Source of the DNA: Nitrospira sp.
GTDB lineage: Bacteria; Nitrospirota; Nitrospiria; Nitrospirales; Nitrospiraceae
Direction of reading: 5' to 3'
NCBI GenBank assembly: GCA_005116835.1
Contig: SWDM01000014.1
Location: forward strand, 62,001 to 126,000
DNA length: 64,000 bases
Part shown: positions 8,605 to 17,603 of the stretch, in pieces
Numbering within the stretch: the stretch's first letter is position 1
How the letters are laid out: each line of letters starts with the position of its first letter
Notes under the pieces: generated by a model
Database searches by the model: none
Told to the model about the DNA's origin: nothing
The model's input: the letters and a program-made list of their open reading frames with translations, nothing else
Made by a program: the position numbers and the translations under genes

Positions 8605-9861
8605 TCATGGGTAGAGTCCGCGATAGAGGTGTGCTTGAGCCACTTTATCTATCCCGCTCATGAGGGCTGCCATCCGCATGGAAGTTTTTTTAGAAACAGA
8701 AAACTCTAGTGTCCGATGGAAGGCGGTGATCATGATGTCTTGCAACCGCTCTTGAATATCAGAGGCCTTCCAGAAAAATCTTTGGCCATCCTGCACCCAC
8801 TCGAAATAGGATACGATCACGCCGCCGGAATTAGCCAAGATATCCGGGATAATAAAGACACCCTGGTCTTGCAGGATACGATCAGCCTCCAGGGTCGTCG
8901 GACCGTTCGCCCCTTCCGCGAGAATCCTGCAACGAAGTTTTGGAGCATTATGTTTGGTGATCTGTTCGGAGAGCGCGGCAGGGACCAGCACGGTGCAATC
9001 GAGCTGCAATAATTCCTCGTTGGAAAGCCAGTCTCCCAGCTTCGTGTCGCGAAGTGATTGCCCGTTGGTCTTGTAGCGAGTGAAGAGTTCAGGAATATCC
9101 AACCCGTTCGAATTGTAGAGGCCGCCTTGGACATCGCTCACCGCGATAACACGCGCGCCACATTCCTGCATGATACGGGCTGTATGAAATCCGACGTTGC
9201 CGAATCCCTGTATGGCCACCGTGGTATTTCGAATGTCGAGCTTCAAATGGCGAAGCGCTTCCATTGTGACACAGACCACTCCGCGGCCGGTAGCCTCCTC
9301 GCGCCCGAGGCTTCCCCCTATGGATAGAGGCTTGCCCGTCACGACACCTGGCACCGAATATCCCATCTGCTGACTGTATGTATCCATGATCCAGGCCATC
9401 ACTTGAGCATCCGTGCCGACATCTGGTGCAGGCACATCTTTGTCTGGACCGATCAAAGGGAATATTTCGGCTGCATAGCGCCTGGTCAGCCGTTGCAGTT
9501 CTGGCCGTGAAAACTGTTTTGGGTTGATCGCCACGCCACCTTTAGCTCCTCCATAGGGCAGATCCGCTAACGCGCATTTCCAGGTCATCCACATGGCGAG
9601 CGCCGCAACCTCTCCAAGATTTACATCAGGATGATAACGAATGCCTCCCTTTGTGGGGCCGCGGGCGGTATCGTGCTGCACACGATAGCCGGTATAGACC
9701 TCGACCCGGCCGTCATCCCTCCGAACCGGCAGAGTGACAATCAACGATCGTTGTGGAAGCTTCAGGCGTTCGCGTAAGTTGTGATCAAGCTCCATGGCCT
9801 CGGCTGCTTGATCAAATTGGGCAACTGCCAGCCGGAAAGTCGGGGTGTCGAGTTCATGCAT
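8605..9861 (-). CDS. gdhA: Glutamate dehydrogenase (Glu/Leu/Phe/Val family)
   Basis: Catalyses reversible reductive amination of 2-oxoglutarate with ammonia. The 418-aa length fits the hexameric class. The substrate region has GPTKGGIRYHP and the catalytic-lysine motif PYGGAKGGV; the Rossmann domain carries GFGNVG. AAGGGA lies upstream of the ATG. It lies 15 nt downstream of lipB on the same strand and is likely co-transcribed. NAD or NADP preference cannot be read with confidence. Confidence 0.94.
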   Translation of the reverse strand: MHELDTPTFRLAVAQFDQAAEAMELDHNLRERLKLPQRSLIVTLPVRRDDGRVEVYTGYRVQHDTARGPTKGGIRYHPDVNLGEVAALAMWMTWKCALADLPYGGAKGGVAINPKQFSRPELQRLTRRYAAEIFPLIGPDKDVPAPDVGTDAQVMAWIMDTYSQQMGYSVPGVVTGKPLSIGGSLGREEATGRGVVCVTMEALRHLKLDIRNTTVAIQGFGNVGFHTARIMQECGARVIAVSDVQGGLYNSNGLDIPELFTRYKTNGQSLRDTKLGDWLSNEELLQLDCTVLVPAALSEQITKHNAPKLRCRILAEGANGPTTLEADRILQDQGVFIIPDILANSGGVIVSYFEWVQDGQRFFWKASDIQERLQDIMITAFHRTLEFSVSKKTSMRMAALMSGIDKVAQAHLYRGLYP

Positions 9862-9876
9862 GGTGCGTTCCCTTGC

Positions 9877-10695
9877 TCAGGTGTGGAGTCTGGAAACCGA
9901 TGCGAGGCGGTGATCATGAGGTGTTTGCTTCTGCCCCATGGTGTCGGGCGAAAGATTCGTCCATCGGATATTGAAGACGTGCGCAAATTCCTCCGCTACC
10001 TGTTGTGAGACGATGGAGGACGATACGCCGGACTGCCGGACTTCGGCTAGGGATGTGATACGGCTTTGAGCTAAGCCACAGGGCGTGATATGGGAAAAAG
10101 GGGATAGATCTAGATCAGCGTTGAGCGCAAATCCGTGAATTGTGACTCCACGGTCTATTCGAACTCCAATCGCGCCAATCTTGGCGTCAACACCATCGCG
10201 GCGCACCCAGACACCAGGTTTTTTCTCGAGGCGATAGGCTTCTATCCCCCACCTCAAGACGATATGGATCAAGACATCCTCTAGCTTCCGTACGTACTGT
10301 TTCGGCCCTGAACAATAACCAGACAGCTTGAGAATGGGGTAGCCGATGACCTGTCCAGGCCCGTGGTAGGTGATTGAGCCGCCACGATCTACGAAATGAA
10401 GATCGGCGCCTGTTTGGCGGAGGGCTTCTTCCCCGCAGTCCCAATGTGATCGCTGGGTGGTACGGCCCAGTGTATAGACCGGCGAGTGCTCCAGGAGCAA
10501 TAAGACATCGCCTCGTCTCTCCGCAATTCGCTCTTCCTGTAGTTGTTTTTGCAATGCCCAAGCCTCGGCATAGGGAACCGGTTCTGAAAAGTTGACGAGC
10601 GTCCCCCTGTGTGAGGACGGGATCGAGAGAGCCTCACTCTTCTGTCCCAATTCTTGGAAACCCTGTTCCCTCTGTGACTCACCGGCAAGACTCAT
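9877..10695 (-). CDS. lipB: Octanoyltransferase LipB
   Basis: Moves the octanoyl group from acyl carrier protein to lipoyl domains of 2-oxoacid dehydrogenases and GcvH, the first step of lipoate attachment. Signature RGGSITYHGPGQ-x-x-GYP is present, then the catalytic lysine in AKIGAIGVR and the catalytic cysteine in ITPCGL. At 272 aa it is longer than E. coli LipB (213 aa), with about 28 extra residues at each end; the ribosome site upstream of the chosen ATG is weak, so the true start may be further in. gdhA follows on the same strand. Confidence 0.93.
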   Translation of the reverse strand: MSLAGESQREQGFQELGQKSEALSIPSSHRGTLVNFSEPVPYAEAWALQKQLQEERIAERRGDVLLLLEHSPVYTLGRTTQRSHWDCGEEALRQTGADLHFVDRGGSITYHGPGQVIGYPILKLSGYCSGPKQYVRKLEDVLIHIVLRWGIEAYRLEKKPGVWVRRDGVDAKIGAIGVRIDRGVTIHGFALNADLDLSPFSHITPCGLAQSRITSLAEVRQSGVSSSIVSQQVAEEFAHVFNIRWTNLSPDTMGQKQTPHDHRLASVSRLHT

Positions 10696-11167
10696 GCAAA
10701 AATCTCTGATAGCGAGGGACTTTGTGGGTGAGGCCTGGAGTAAGTGTTCTTTTCACAAGTGGCTGTTCGCAGGGTCGGCTGAGATCCGGAACGTTGTGGG
10801 AAACGCCAAAGGGTTGTGAAGTTGCGAACCTGATATTGGTTGAGAGAGTGAGAAGTCACGAGGCGCCTCCGATGCCGGCCCAAGGATTTTGTGGGGTTTT
10901 CGCAGGGATTACTGGCATGCGGCAGGTGCGAGTCGCGACTGTTGCGAAAGCCGCCAACATGTCCAGTGCCAAGATGATGATGAGAAGGAATGGGATAGTG
11001 AACAAGCGGAAGCCGAGTGGGTCTCCGCTCCGTTATGCACATACTCGCCATGGGGCCTCATCTATCCGACTCGCCCCATTGTCGCACAAGTGCTCTCAGG
11101 GTGAAAGGCATGGAATCGAAAAGGGGACAAGCGAGCCCCCCCCTTTTCTGAGACCTAAGTCTTGGGC
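10696..11167. other. Intergenic region between lipB and sigma-factor gene
   Basis: A 472-nt gap. Frames on the plus strand look like chance. On the minus strand a 49-codon frame (10856-11005) encodes a hydrophobic peptide and is listed separately. An 8-C homopolymer lies at 11136-11143. No convincing terminator for the sigma gene was found. Confidence 0.5.
10856..11005 (-). CDS. Possible single-helix membrane peptide, 49 aa
   Basis: From a TTG start the frame gives a strongly hydrophobic segment (FLLIIILALDMLAAFATVA), then a basic turn (TRTCR) and a P-rich tail, which is what a single-pass membrane peptide looks like. Against it: no good ribosome site, a rare start codon and no homologue recognised. 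A stop codon lies 10 codons upstream of the TTG. Confidence 0.3.
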   Translation of the reverse strand: MFTIPFLLIIILALDMLAAFATVATRTCRMPVIPAKTPQNPWAGIGGAS

Positions 11168-12424
11168 TTATTGTATGGCCGAAAACATTTCTTTTATTTG
11201 GGGCGTTTTCAGCTTTTTGAGCGCTTTTGCTTCAATCTGGCGAATCCGTTCCCTCGTGACCGAGAGGCTTTGTCCCACCTGCTCCAGCGTACAGGCTTGA
11301 TCGTGGCCAATACCGAATCGTAGTCGGATAACGGTTTGCTCTCGGGGAGTGAGTGTTTCGAGAATTCGCTCAAGCTGGTGCGACATTTCCGTCTGATGCA
11401 CATGGGCGTCGGGAGGGACTGCTTGTAAGTCGGGAAGCAGTTCCCCGAGTTCCGTGCTTCCGTCGCCTACCGGCTTTTCCAGCGCGACCGGCTCTTGAAA
11501 AGCCTGCATGGTTTCATGCAGTCGATCAGGCCTCATCCGCAGCGCCTGAGCCACCTCTTCGATGCGAGCCGGACGCCCCAGCTGCTGTCCGAGTCGTCTG
11601 GTCACGCGGAGGATGCGGTGCGAGGCCTCAGTCTGGTGAACCGGAATACGAATGGTCCGCGACTGATCTGCCAGCGCGCGAGTGATGCCTTGACGGATCC
11701 ACCAGGTTGCGTAGGTGCTGAACTTGAACCCTTTACGGTATTGATAGCGTTCGGCGGCTTTCATCAACCCGATATTGCCTTCTTGCACGAGATCCAGCAA
11801 AGTCAGGCCACGGCCCGTATAGTGCTTTGCCACATCCACAACAAGCCGCAGGTTGCATCGCACCAATTCGTCCTTTGCCCGTTCAAGCATGGCCCGAGCT
11901 GACTGGATGGTGGCCAACTCCTCCTTGAGCTGTTTGACGATAGTGATTGGAATCTTCTGCTGCCCTGTTCCATGTTGGACCATCTCAGTAAGACTGTGCT
12001 CTGCTTTGTCGATTGCAGTGGCTGAGAGGCCACTCAGCCCTTTGACCATGTGGAGTGTCCGTTGCGCCTCGATCACAGCGTCTGTCTGTTTGAGCCGAGG
12101 GAAGACGCGGATAGCTTGGCGTAAGGCCTTCCGAATGTTGCTCGTTCCAGCGTCAATCTTCTTTGCCAGCTCGACCTCCTCCTCTCTGGTCAGTAGGGCT
12201 CGTTCACCGAAGGAGCGAAAATAGAGCGACTCCAACATGAAGGGGCTACCATTCACTGCGGTACGAATCAACGCCTTAGTTGGTTCCTCCGGTTGTCCTT
12301 CCTCGGATGTATCTCGGCCAATCACATCCAAGAGGTCGCTTGCCTCAGGGTCATCGGCGTCGACATCTTTTACGATAGTGACAGGTTCTTCTGGCTCAGG
12401 GGATGGGAATACATTCTCTTTCAT
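11168..12424 (-). CDS. Sigma-70 family RNA polymerase sigma factor (RpoD-like)
   Basis: Directs RNA polymerase to promoters. The start is fixed by AAAGGAGGGG upstream of ATG (MKENVF). Residues 1-50 are acidic and P/E-rich. Region 1.2 follows (LYFRSFGERALLTREEEVELAKKI), then region 2 with DLVQEGNIGLMKA and FSTYATWWIRQ (-10 recognition and melting), region 3, and region 4 with the helix-turn-helix TLEQVGQSLSVTRERIRQIEAKALKKL. At 418 aa and lacking a long region 1.1 it could be an alternative group 2 factor (RpoS-like) or the primary factor; I cannot decide from one window. It stands alone on the minus strand with a 600-nt gap upstream. Confidence 0.93.
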   Translation of the reverse strand: MKENVFPSPEPEEPVTIVKDVDADDPEASDLLDVIGRDTSEEGQPEEPTKALIRTAVNGSPFMLESLYFRSFGERALLTREEEVELAKKIDAGTSNIRKALRQAIRVFPRLKQTDAVIEAQRTLHMVKGLSGLSATAIDKAEHSLTEMVQHGTGQQKIPITIVKQLKEELATIQSARAMLERAKDELVRCNLRLVVDVAKHYTGRGLTLLDLVQEGNIGLMKAAERYQYRKGFKFSTYATWWIRQGITRALADQSRTIRIPVHQTEASHRILRVTRRLGQQLGRPARIEEVAQALRMRPDRLHETMQAFQEPVALEKPVGDGSTELGELLPDLQAVPPDAHVHQTEMSHQLERILETLTPREQTVIRLRFGIGHDQACTLEQVGQSLSVTRERIRQIEAKALKKLKTPQIKEMFSAIQ

Positions 12425-13027
12425 GTCGTTACCCCTCCTTTGAACTTCTGACACCTTACTGCTGACGGTCCTAACCTCGACAGATTCTGACTCTTCCGTT
12501 CTACCTTAGTAAGAGACAGCGATTCGTCAAACGATTCATTCTGGTCTTTTCTTTGTTTCGTTTCTCTTGTTCCTCTACGGAGCAAATCCTGTGCTGGATT
12601 GTCGATGAGAAGGGTAAATCCCAATCGCGAGGAAAAAACAGCACTATTAGAGTCCCCTAATGAGGAAATCTGAGATGTGGTGAGGCAACCTTGCTACAGG
12701 TGTGTAGGCAGCTATAGGGCAGCAGGCCTAACTGCCACATCTATTTCTGGGGCAGCGCTACCGTGCAAGCAGGTGTATCGATGGAACTGCAAACATTATC
12801 GTGCATATCCCTTCGTTGCGATTGCAACGAGCATGTGAAGATAGCGGAGCTTGAGAAACCAGTTGATGTGGAGTGTTCGTCCTGAATGGGCCTGGCTCAG
12901 GGAAGCATAGTTATGTTGAAAGAAAGTTGCTCGTCTCCGCAAGAAAATGATGGTAGAGGTCAAGAAGTCGAGTATCTTCCTCGTTGTCGTATTGAAAACA
13001 GGGCGTGGCGCTTCTAGAATGGACGCT
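12425..13027. other. Divergent intergenic region between sigma and methyltransferase genes
   Basis: A 600-nt gap between divergent genes that must hold promoters for both. I see no strong -35/-10 pair. Two tiny plus-strand frames abut exactly (12781-12885, 34 aa with three clustered Cys; 12886-13017, 43 aa), with GCAGGTG 8 nt ahead of the first. Their codon use is not convincing and I do not call them as genes. Confidence 0.5.
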
Positions 13028-13897
13028 ATGTCACATTTTCAATCAGGGGAACGCATTCATCTGGTCGACAAGAAAGGGCGCCAGTATGCCCTGACCTTGA
13101 AGGCCGGGGATCTTTATCAACTGAGTGGCCACAAAATTGCCCACGACGACCTTATCGGAAAGCCTGACGGTTCTTTAGCGACGCTGTCCGGCAACAAAAC
13201 CATGTTAGCGCTTAGGCCTACGTTTGGCGATTATGTGCTGAAGATGCCGCGTGGGGCGCAGGTGTTGTATCCGAAGGATCTCGCGCTCATTCCCATGTGG
13301 GCGGATGTTTATCCCGGTGCGCGTGTGTTTGAAGCGGGAACCGGCTCCGGGGCTTTGACCATGGCCCTCTTGCGTGCTGTGGGCCCGCGAGGCTTGGTCG
13401 TAACCTACGAAGCGCGCGAAGATTTTTCACGAACAGCCATGACGAATATTGAACGATACATGGGTTCGATGCCGAACCTTATCCCGCTCCGTCGGAATGT
13501 GAACGAGGGGATCGATTTACCCGACGATGGACTACCATTTGATCGCCTTGTTCTCGACCTTCCTGAGCCATGGCAGGTGGTGCCGCATGCCGCACAGGCC
13601 CTTCGTTCCGGCGGTATCTATTTGAGTTTTGTTCCCACCGTCCCTCAAGTCGTGCAGACGGTGGAAGCGCTTCAGCGAGCAGCGGTTTTTGGCATGATCG
13701 AAACCTTTGAAACATTGTTGAGAACCTGGTCGATTCAGGGGCGCAGCGTACGTCCAGACCACCGAATGGTCGCCCACTCAGGCTTCATCACAGTGGCCCG
13801 AAAGATCGAATCTGGCTTGTGGCCGGTGGGCCAACCTGTTGGGTCTGTCGGTGGGGATGTCGATACTCACGAAGAGAGAGAGGATCACACTCGATGA
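13028..13897 (+). CDS. trmI: tRNA (adenine-58-N1)-methyltransferase, TrmI/Trm61 type
   Basis: Uses SAM to make m1A58 in the T-loop of tRNA. The N-terminal beta part has GDxVLKMPRGAQVLYPKDL, the family hallmark, and the SAM-binding motif is FEAGTGSGALT followed by an acidic strand end (VVTYEAREDF). The catalytic region reads LDLPEPW. Two nearby ATGs (13019, 13028) are possible and neither has a strong ribosome site; I use the second. It overlaps the next gene by ATGA. Confidence 0.88.
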   Translation: MSHFQSGERIHLVDKKGRQYALTLKAGDLYQLSGHKIAHDDLIGKPDGSLATLSGNKTMLALRPTFGDYVLKMPRGAQVLYPKDLALIPMWADVYPGARVFEAGTGSGALTMALLRAVGPRGLVVTYEAREDFSRTAMTNIERYMGSMPNLIPLRRNVNEGIDLPDDGLPFDRLVLDLPEPWQVVPHAAQALRSGGIYLSFVPTVPQVVQTVEALQRAAVFGMIETFETLLRTWSIQGRSVRPDHRMVAHSGFITVARKIESGLWPVGQPVGSVGGDVDTHEEREDHTR

Positions 13898-14649
13898 AAC
13901 GATTGCAGGGAAAGGTTGCGGTCATTACAGGAGGCAATGCTGGGATCGGCGAAGCGATTGCGAAAGCTTTTGCGCGAGAAGGGGCATTGGTTGTGATCAC
14001 GGGGAGACGCCAGGTAGAGCTGGATCGAGTCGTGAGCGACATTGTGAAGGAGGAGGGCAAGGCTTTTTCCGTTGCAGGATCGGTCACAGATGAACTCCGC
14101 GTTCAGGAAACGGTGCGTCAAACTGTGCAGCGGTTCGGACGGCTCGATATCCTTGTCAACAATGCGGGACTAGGGGATTTTGGGAAACGATTGCATGAAA
14201 TCGATGATCCAACATGGATGGAAGTACTCGATGTCAACTTGACCGGGGTATTCCGCATGACGCGAGCTGTTTTGCCACAGATGTTGAAGCAGCAAAGAGG
14301 ATCGATCGTCAACATCTCCTCCATCGCGAGCCTGGTCGGGATACCTACCTTATCCGCCTACGCGGCCTCCAAGGGCGCGCTGGACTCCTTGACCAGATCT
14401 CTCGCAATCGATTATGCCAAGGAAGGTATTCGCTGCAATGTGGTGAATCCCGGACTCATCGATACACCGATGGCTGCTCCACTGATGAGCAACCCCGAGC
14501 AGCTGGACCCCATACTCGCTCACTACCCTATTCGGCGGGCCGGCAAACCAGAAGAGGTGGCAAATATGGTTCTCTATCTGGCTTCAGACGAGGCTGCCTG
14601 GGTTACCGGTGGAACGTTTCCTATCGATGGGGGAATGTCCATCTCGTAG
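13894..14649 (+). CDS. Short-chain dehydrogenase/reductase (FabG-like)
   Basis: NAD(P)-dependent oxidoreductase of the classical SDR family, 251 aa. Cofactor motif TGGNAGIG lies at the N-terminus, NNAG follows, and the catalytic triad shows as S in NISSIAS and Y-x-x-x-K in YAASK. The C-terminal GGTFPIDGGMS is typical. The arginines after beta-2 (TGRRQ) suggest NADP. The substrate cannot be predicted; it need not be fatty acid synthesis. It is coupled to the methyltransferase by a 4-nt overlap and is followed by aroE after 86 nt. Confidence 0.9.
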   Translation: MKRLQGKVAVITGGNAGIGEAIAKAFAREGALVVITGRRQVELDRVVSDIVKEEGKAFSVAGSVTDELRVQETVRQTVQRFGRLDILVNNAGLGDFGKRLHEIDDPTWMEVLDVNLTGVFRMTRAVLPQMLKQQRGSIVNISSIASLVGIPTLSAYAASKGALDSLTRSLAIDYAKEGIRCNVVNPGLIDTPMAAPLMSNPEQLDPILAHYPIRRAGKPEEVANMVLYLASDEAAWVTGGTFPIDGGMSIS

Positions 14650-14735
14650 CAGACACTTCAAGGCAAATGGGCAACGTCATTAGCTGTCCGTCGGTCGGTT
14701 CGAGGAAGAAACGGGAGCTGTGACAACGTGAATCT

Positions 14736-15590
14736 ATGGACATCAATACCCACACCCAATTCTGCGGCGTGATCGGCAATCCCGTCGAGCACTCTCTTTC
14801 ACCAGCCATTCACAACGCTGCATTTCAGAAGCTTGGGCTGAATTTCGTCTACCTGGCATTTCCCGTGGCAGCAATCGGTGATGCGATCAAGGGGCTTCGC
14901 GCCCTGGGAAACTTTCGTGGCGCCAGCGTCACCATTCCCCACAAAGTGGCAGCAGTTTCGTTTCTTGACGCGGTTGAGCCGACAGCGCGTCATATCGGGG
15001 CGATTAATACCATTGTGGCTGATGATGGAATTCTTACGGGCCATAACACAGATGCGACCGGCGCCTTGCGCGCGCTTCGTGAGGGCGGCGTAGATTTGAA
15101 AGGCCGACATGTAATCGTGCTGGGGTCCGGAGGCGCCGCTCGCGCAATCGCCTTCGCCCTTGGGACAGAAGCCAAGATCGATCGCTTGACCATATTAGGA
15201 ATCGATGAGCAGGAGCGTGCGGCCTTGGCCGGAGATCTTCGGGTAAAGACTGGGATGGCGGTTCAGGAATCACTACTTGATGAAGTTACTTTACGGAAGG
15301 CGCTACCGGAAGCTCATGTGCTGATTCATTGCACACCAATGGGTATGTCGCCAAAAGTCCATGTGACTTCTGTGCCTGCGATGTTGCTTCATGCAGGATT
15401 GACGGTCATGGACATTGTCTACAACCCTCGGGACACCCAATTATTGAAGGATGCTAAGGCGGCAGGTTGTCGAACGATTCCAGGGCTCGAAATGTTTCTT
15501 CATCAAGCCGCAGCTCAGTTCGAGCTTTGGACTCACCAAGCTGCTCCGGCCGACGTCATGCGTTCCGTTCTGGAAAGTCGTTTTTTATGA
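14736..15590 (+). CDS. aroE: Shikimate dehydrogenase
   Basis: Reduces 3-dehydroshikimate to shikimate with NADPH. Signature GNPVEHSLSPAIHN binds the substrate. The catalytic lysine is in TIPHK, the matching Asn/Asp region is GAINTI...GHNTDA, and the nucleotide site is GSGGAARA. The 284-aa length is normal. The C-terminal coding end overlaps the aroK start by ATGA, so the two successive shikimate-pathway enzymes are translationally coupled. Confidence 0.95.
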   Translation: MDINTHTQFCGVIGNPVEHSLSPAIHNAAFQKLGLNFVYLAFPVAAIGDAIKGLRALGNFRGASVTIPHKVAAVSFLDAVEPTARHIGAINTIVADDGILTGHNTDATGALRALREGGVDLKGRHVIVLGSGGAARAIAFALGTEAKIDRLTILGIDEQERAALAGDLRVKTGMAVQESLLDEVTLRKALPEAHVLIHCTPMGMSPKVHVTSVPAMLLHAGLTVMDIVYNPRDTQLLKDAKAAGCRTIPGLEMFLHQAAAQFELWTHQAAPADVMRSVLESRFL

Positions 15591-16087
15591 ATATCGTGCT
15601 GATAGGCTATCGAGGGACCGGCAAGAGTACGTTAGGCAGACTCCTTGCTCGGAGGTTAGGACGTGAGTTTGTGTCAACCGATGAGGAAATTGTCAAACGC
15701 GCGAGACGTACGATTCCGGAGATCGTCGCCCAGCAAGGGTGGGATTACTTTCGCGATCTCGAATCCGATATCTGCAGGGAGCTTGGTAGCCGCGACCAGC
15801 TTATAATCGATACAGGCGGTGGAGCCATACTTCGCGCGCAGAATGTCGAGGTGTTGAAAAAGAACGGCACTCTGATCTGGCTGACGGCCTCGGTGGAGAC
15901 GATTACGAAACGTATTGGCGGTGATGATCAGCGGCCCTCATTGACGGGGACTAAATCATTCGTTGATGAAATTGAAGATGTGTTACGAGAGCGGACGCCG
16001 AAATATCAAGCAGCAGCTCAGCACACCGTAGTGACCGACGGTCTAACGGCTCATCAGCTGGCTGAGACGCTGCTCTCACTGACCTGA
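15587..16087 (+). CDS. aroK: Shikimate kinase
   Basis: Phosphorylates shikimate at O3 with ATP. The P-loop is GYRGTGKST, the substrate-binding region has STDEEI, the second shikimate motif is DTGGGAI, and the lid holds the R of QRPSL. The ATG at 15587 overlaps the aroE stop by 4 nt, which fixes the start; the 166-aa length is usual for the family. Confidence 0.95.
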   Translation: MNIVLIGYRGTGKSTLGRLLARRLGREFVSTDEEIVKRARRTIPEIVAQQGWDYFRDLESDICRELGSRDQLIIDTGGGAILRAQNVEVLKKNGTLIWLTASVETITKRIGGDDQRPSLTGTKSFVDEIEDVLRERTPKYQAAAQHTVVTDGLTAHQLAETLLSLT

Positions 16088-16182
16088 GCCTACCGATCTT
16101 TGTCACGGTTAGGTCAAGATGCGGCTATGCCGCTTCCCTTGTCCTTGACAAGGCCTTCTTCGAAGTGATTGAAATAGCGTAT

Positions 16183-16259
16183 GCGCCCGTAGCTCAATTG
16201 GATAGAGCATCGGACTTCGGATCCGGGGGTTGGGGGTTCAATTCCCTCCGGGCGCACCA
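16183..16259 (+). tRNA. tRNA-Arg (anticodon TCG)
   Basis: A full cloverleaf can be drawn: acceptor GCGCCCG/CGGGCGC, D-stem GCTC/GAGC, anticodon stem TCGGA/TCCGG with the loop CTTCGGA (anticodon TCG, reading CGA), variable loop GGGTT, T-stem GGGGG/CCCTC with the loop TTCAATT, discriminator A and encoded CCA. Length 77 nt. Two short hairpins precede it (near 16118-16131 and 16138-16154). Confidence 0.95.
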
Positions 16260-16571
16260 TTTCATCGACGGTATTGCTTCGAGATAGAATCCTCAATGTA
16301 TCAGTAGCTTGTAGCCCAGTAGCTTCCTCCTTCGAGAGATCCTTCCTCCACGGGAACTGCACGGAATCGCCTTAGCGCTAGCAACATTCTTGCATTGATC
16401 AGCCTTAACCATGGGGTCTCGGAAGGGTGCTATGCTATATGCAGGCCCGCGTGAGACTTCTGAATAGAGAGGTTTCTAGGCCGAGGAGATGGGAGTATAG
16501 GTCCGGACAAGATGCTGCTCCTGCGGATGGGGAGCAGCTAATAGTACAGTCACCAAAAGGAGGGGCGCATC
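16260..16571. other. Intergenic region with leader of the 46-aa gene
   Basis: A 312-nt gap after tRNA-Arg. The first half shows nothing clear. The second half is the upstream region of the small membrane-protein gene and holds the hairpin at 16514-16538 and an AAAGGAGG ribosome site. Confidence 0.5.
16514..16538 (+). promoter_or_regulatory. Leader hairpin upstream of 46-aa membrane protein
   Basis: GCTGCTCC (16514-16521) and GGAGCAGC (16531-16538) form a perfect 8-bp stem 33 nt ahead of the start codon. It has no T tract, so a role in mRNA stability or control of translation is more likely than termination. Confidence 0.4.
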
Positions 16572-16712
16572 ATGAATCATGCAGTCCTCCATGATGTTCG
16601 GGCTGGGTTTTTTCTGATGGTGTGCCTGGCCATGTTGGCCTTCATTTGTGCTGTAGCTGCCTTAAGTACGGTGATGCGCCCGGCTCGATGGGCTGATCGC
16701 AAGCCAGCTTAG
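16572..16712 (+). CDS. Small single-pass membrane protein, 46 aa
   Basis: Begins MNHAVLHDVRAG, followed by one strong hydrophobic helix (FFLMVCLAMLAFICAVAALS, residues 13-32) and a short basic tail (RPARWADRKPA). By the positive-inside rule the tail would face the cytoplasm. AAAGGAGG with 8-nt spacing is the best ribosome site in this region, which supports a real, well-translated gene. No family recognised; it stands alone between tRNA-Arg and pal. Confidence 0.65.
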   Translation: MNHAVLHDVRAGFFLMVCLAMLAFICAVAALSTVMRPARWADRKPA

Positions 16713-16911
16713 TACTAAGCTCTCCTCTTTGTCATCCGCTCATTCTCACTGGCTGAAAGAGGGGAGACACGTTCCCTCACCTGCCGCGCCACCCTCAAAA
16801 GCCTGACAATTCAAGCAAAATGGCAATGGGCCCTAGAAAGACCCATCTTTTCATTCTGGTGCTATATTTCATATGCCCAGCGATATTTTATTTAATAATG
16901 GGAGAATAACC

Positions 16912-17508
16912 ATGATCGGACGTCCAATGAAAACAAGTGTTGTGGCAGCGATGGGGCTTATTCTATTGATTGGGCAGGGTTGTAGCATGAAATGGCTCCA
17001 GTCCGATGGAGAGACGGAGTCAGCGTCTGGGCAAAAGCTTACCGGTTTCTCAAAGAATCCCACGGAAGAGCGCTTAGGGAAGGGTGGCGATATCGTATCA
17101 CTTACTCCCTCTGCGATGAGCGCCCGTCAACGTGCGGAAATAACCAAAGAGGAAAAAGCGGCTATCGAAGCCGGCCTTCAAGACGTATTCTTTGGATATA
17201 ATGAGTGGGCGCTTTCAAATGCAGGAATGGAAGCATTGAACGTCGATGCTCAGTGGCTGAAGGACCATCCTGGGGCGGTGATGAAGGTCGAGGGACATTG
17301 TGACGAGCGGGGAACAGCCGATTACAATATTGTGTTAGGCGATAAGCGAGCGAAGACCGCACGCAGCTATCTCATTGAGTCTGGCGTCTCCCCCAAGCAA
17401 GTGGCGATTGTGTCCTATGGCAAGGCGCGCCCGTTCTGCTCAGACCCAGCTGAATCTTGTTACCAGCAGAACCGCCGTGGGCATGTACTGTTGAATGTGA
17501 AGAAGTAA
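16912..17508 (+). CDS. pal: Peptidoglycan-associated lipoprotein Pal
   Basis: Outer-membrane lipoprotein that binds peptidoglycan as part of the Tol-Pal system. A hydrophobic leader ends at GQGC, a poor match to the lipobox, with the Cys as the likely lipid anchor. The C-terminal OmpA-like domain has the family signature VEGHCDERGTADYN, the LGDKRA helix and SYGKARP. The start at MIGRP is chosen for GGAGAATAACC upstream. A further pair of cysteines lies near the end (FCSDPAESC). No tol genes are visible nearby. Confidence 0.92.
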   Translation: MIGRPMKTSVVAAMGLILLIGQGCSMKWLQSDGETESASGQKLTGFSKNPTEERLGKGGDIVSLTPSAMSARQRAEITKEEKAAIEAGLQDVFFGYNEWALSNAGMEALNVDAQWLKDHPGAVMKVEGHCDERGTADYNIVLGDKRAKTARSYLIESGVSPKQVAIVSYGKARPFCSDPAESCYQQNRRGHVLLNVKK

Positions 17509-17603
17509 CAAAGGGATTCACAGTCTCGAGCAGGTTGCGGGGAAACTCGATTGACACATAAAACGCTAATGACGCCTTACCAGTGGAGCTATTGTCGAAA
17601 TAG

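Noticed and set aside
11136-11143. C8 tract as a phase-variation site
   Set aside because: Lies in non-coding DNA past the sigma gene; nothing suggests a switch.
10722-11300. 192-codon plus-strand frame in the lipB/sigma gap
   Set aside because: Runs into the sigma gene on the other strand and is not protein-like.
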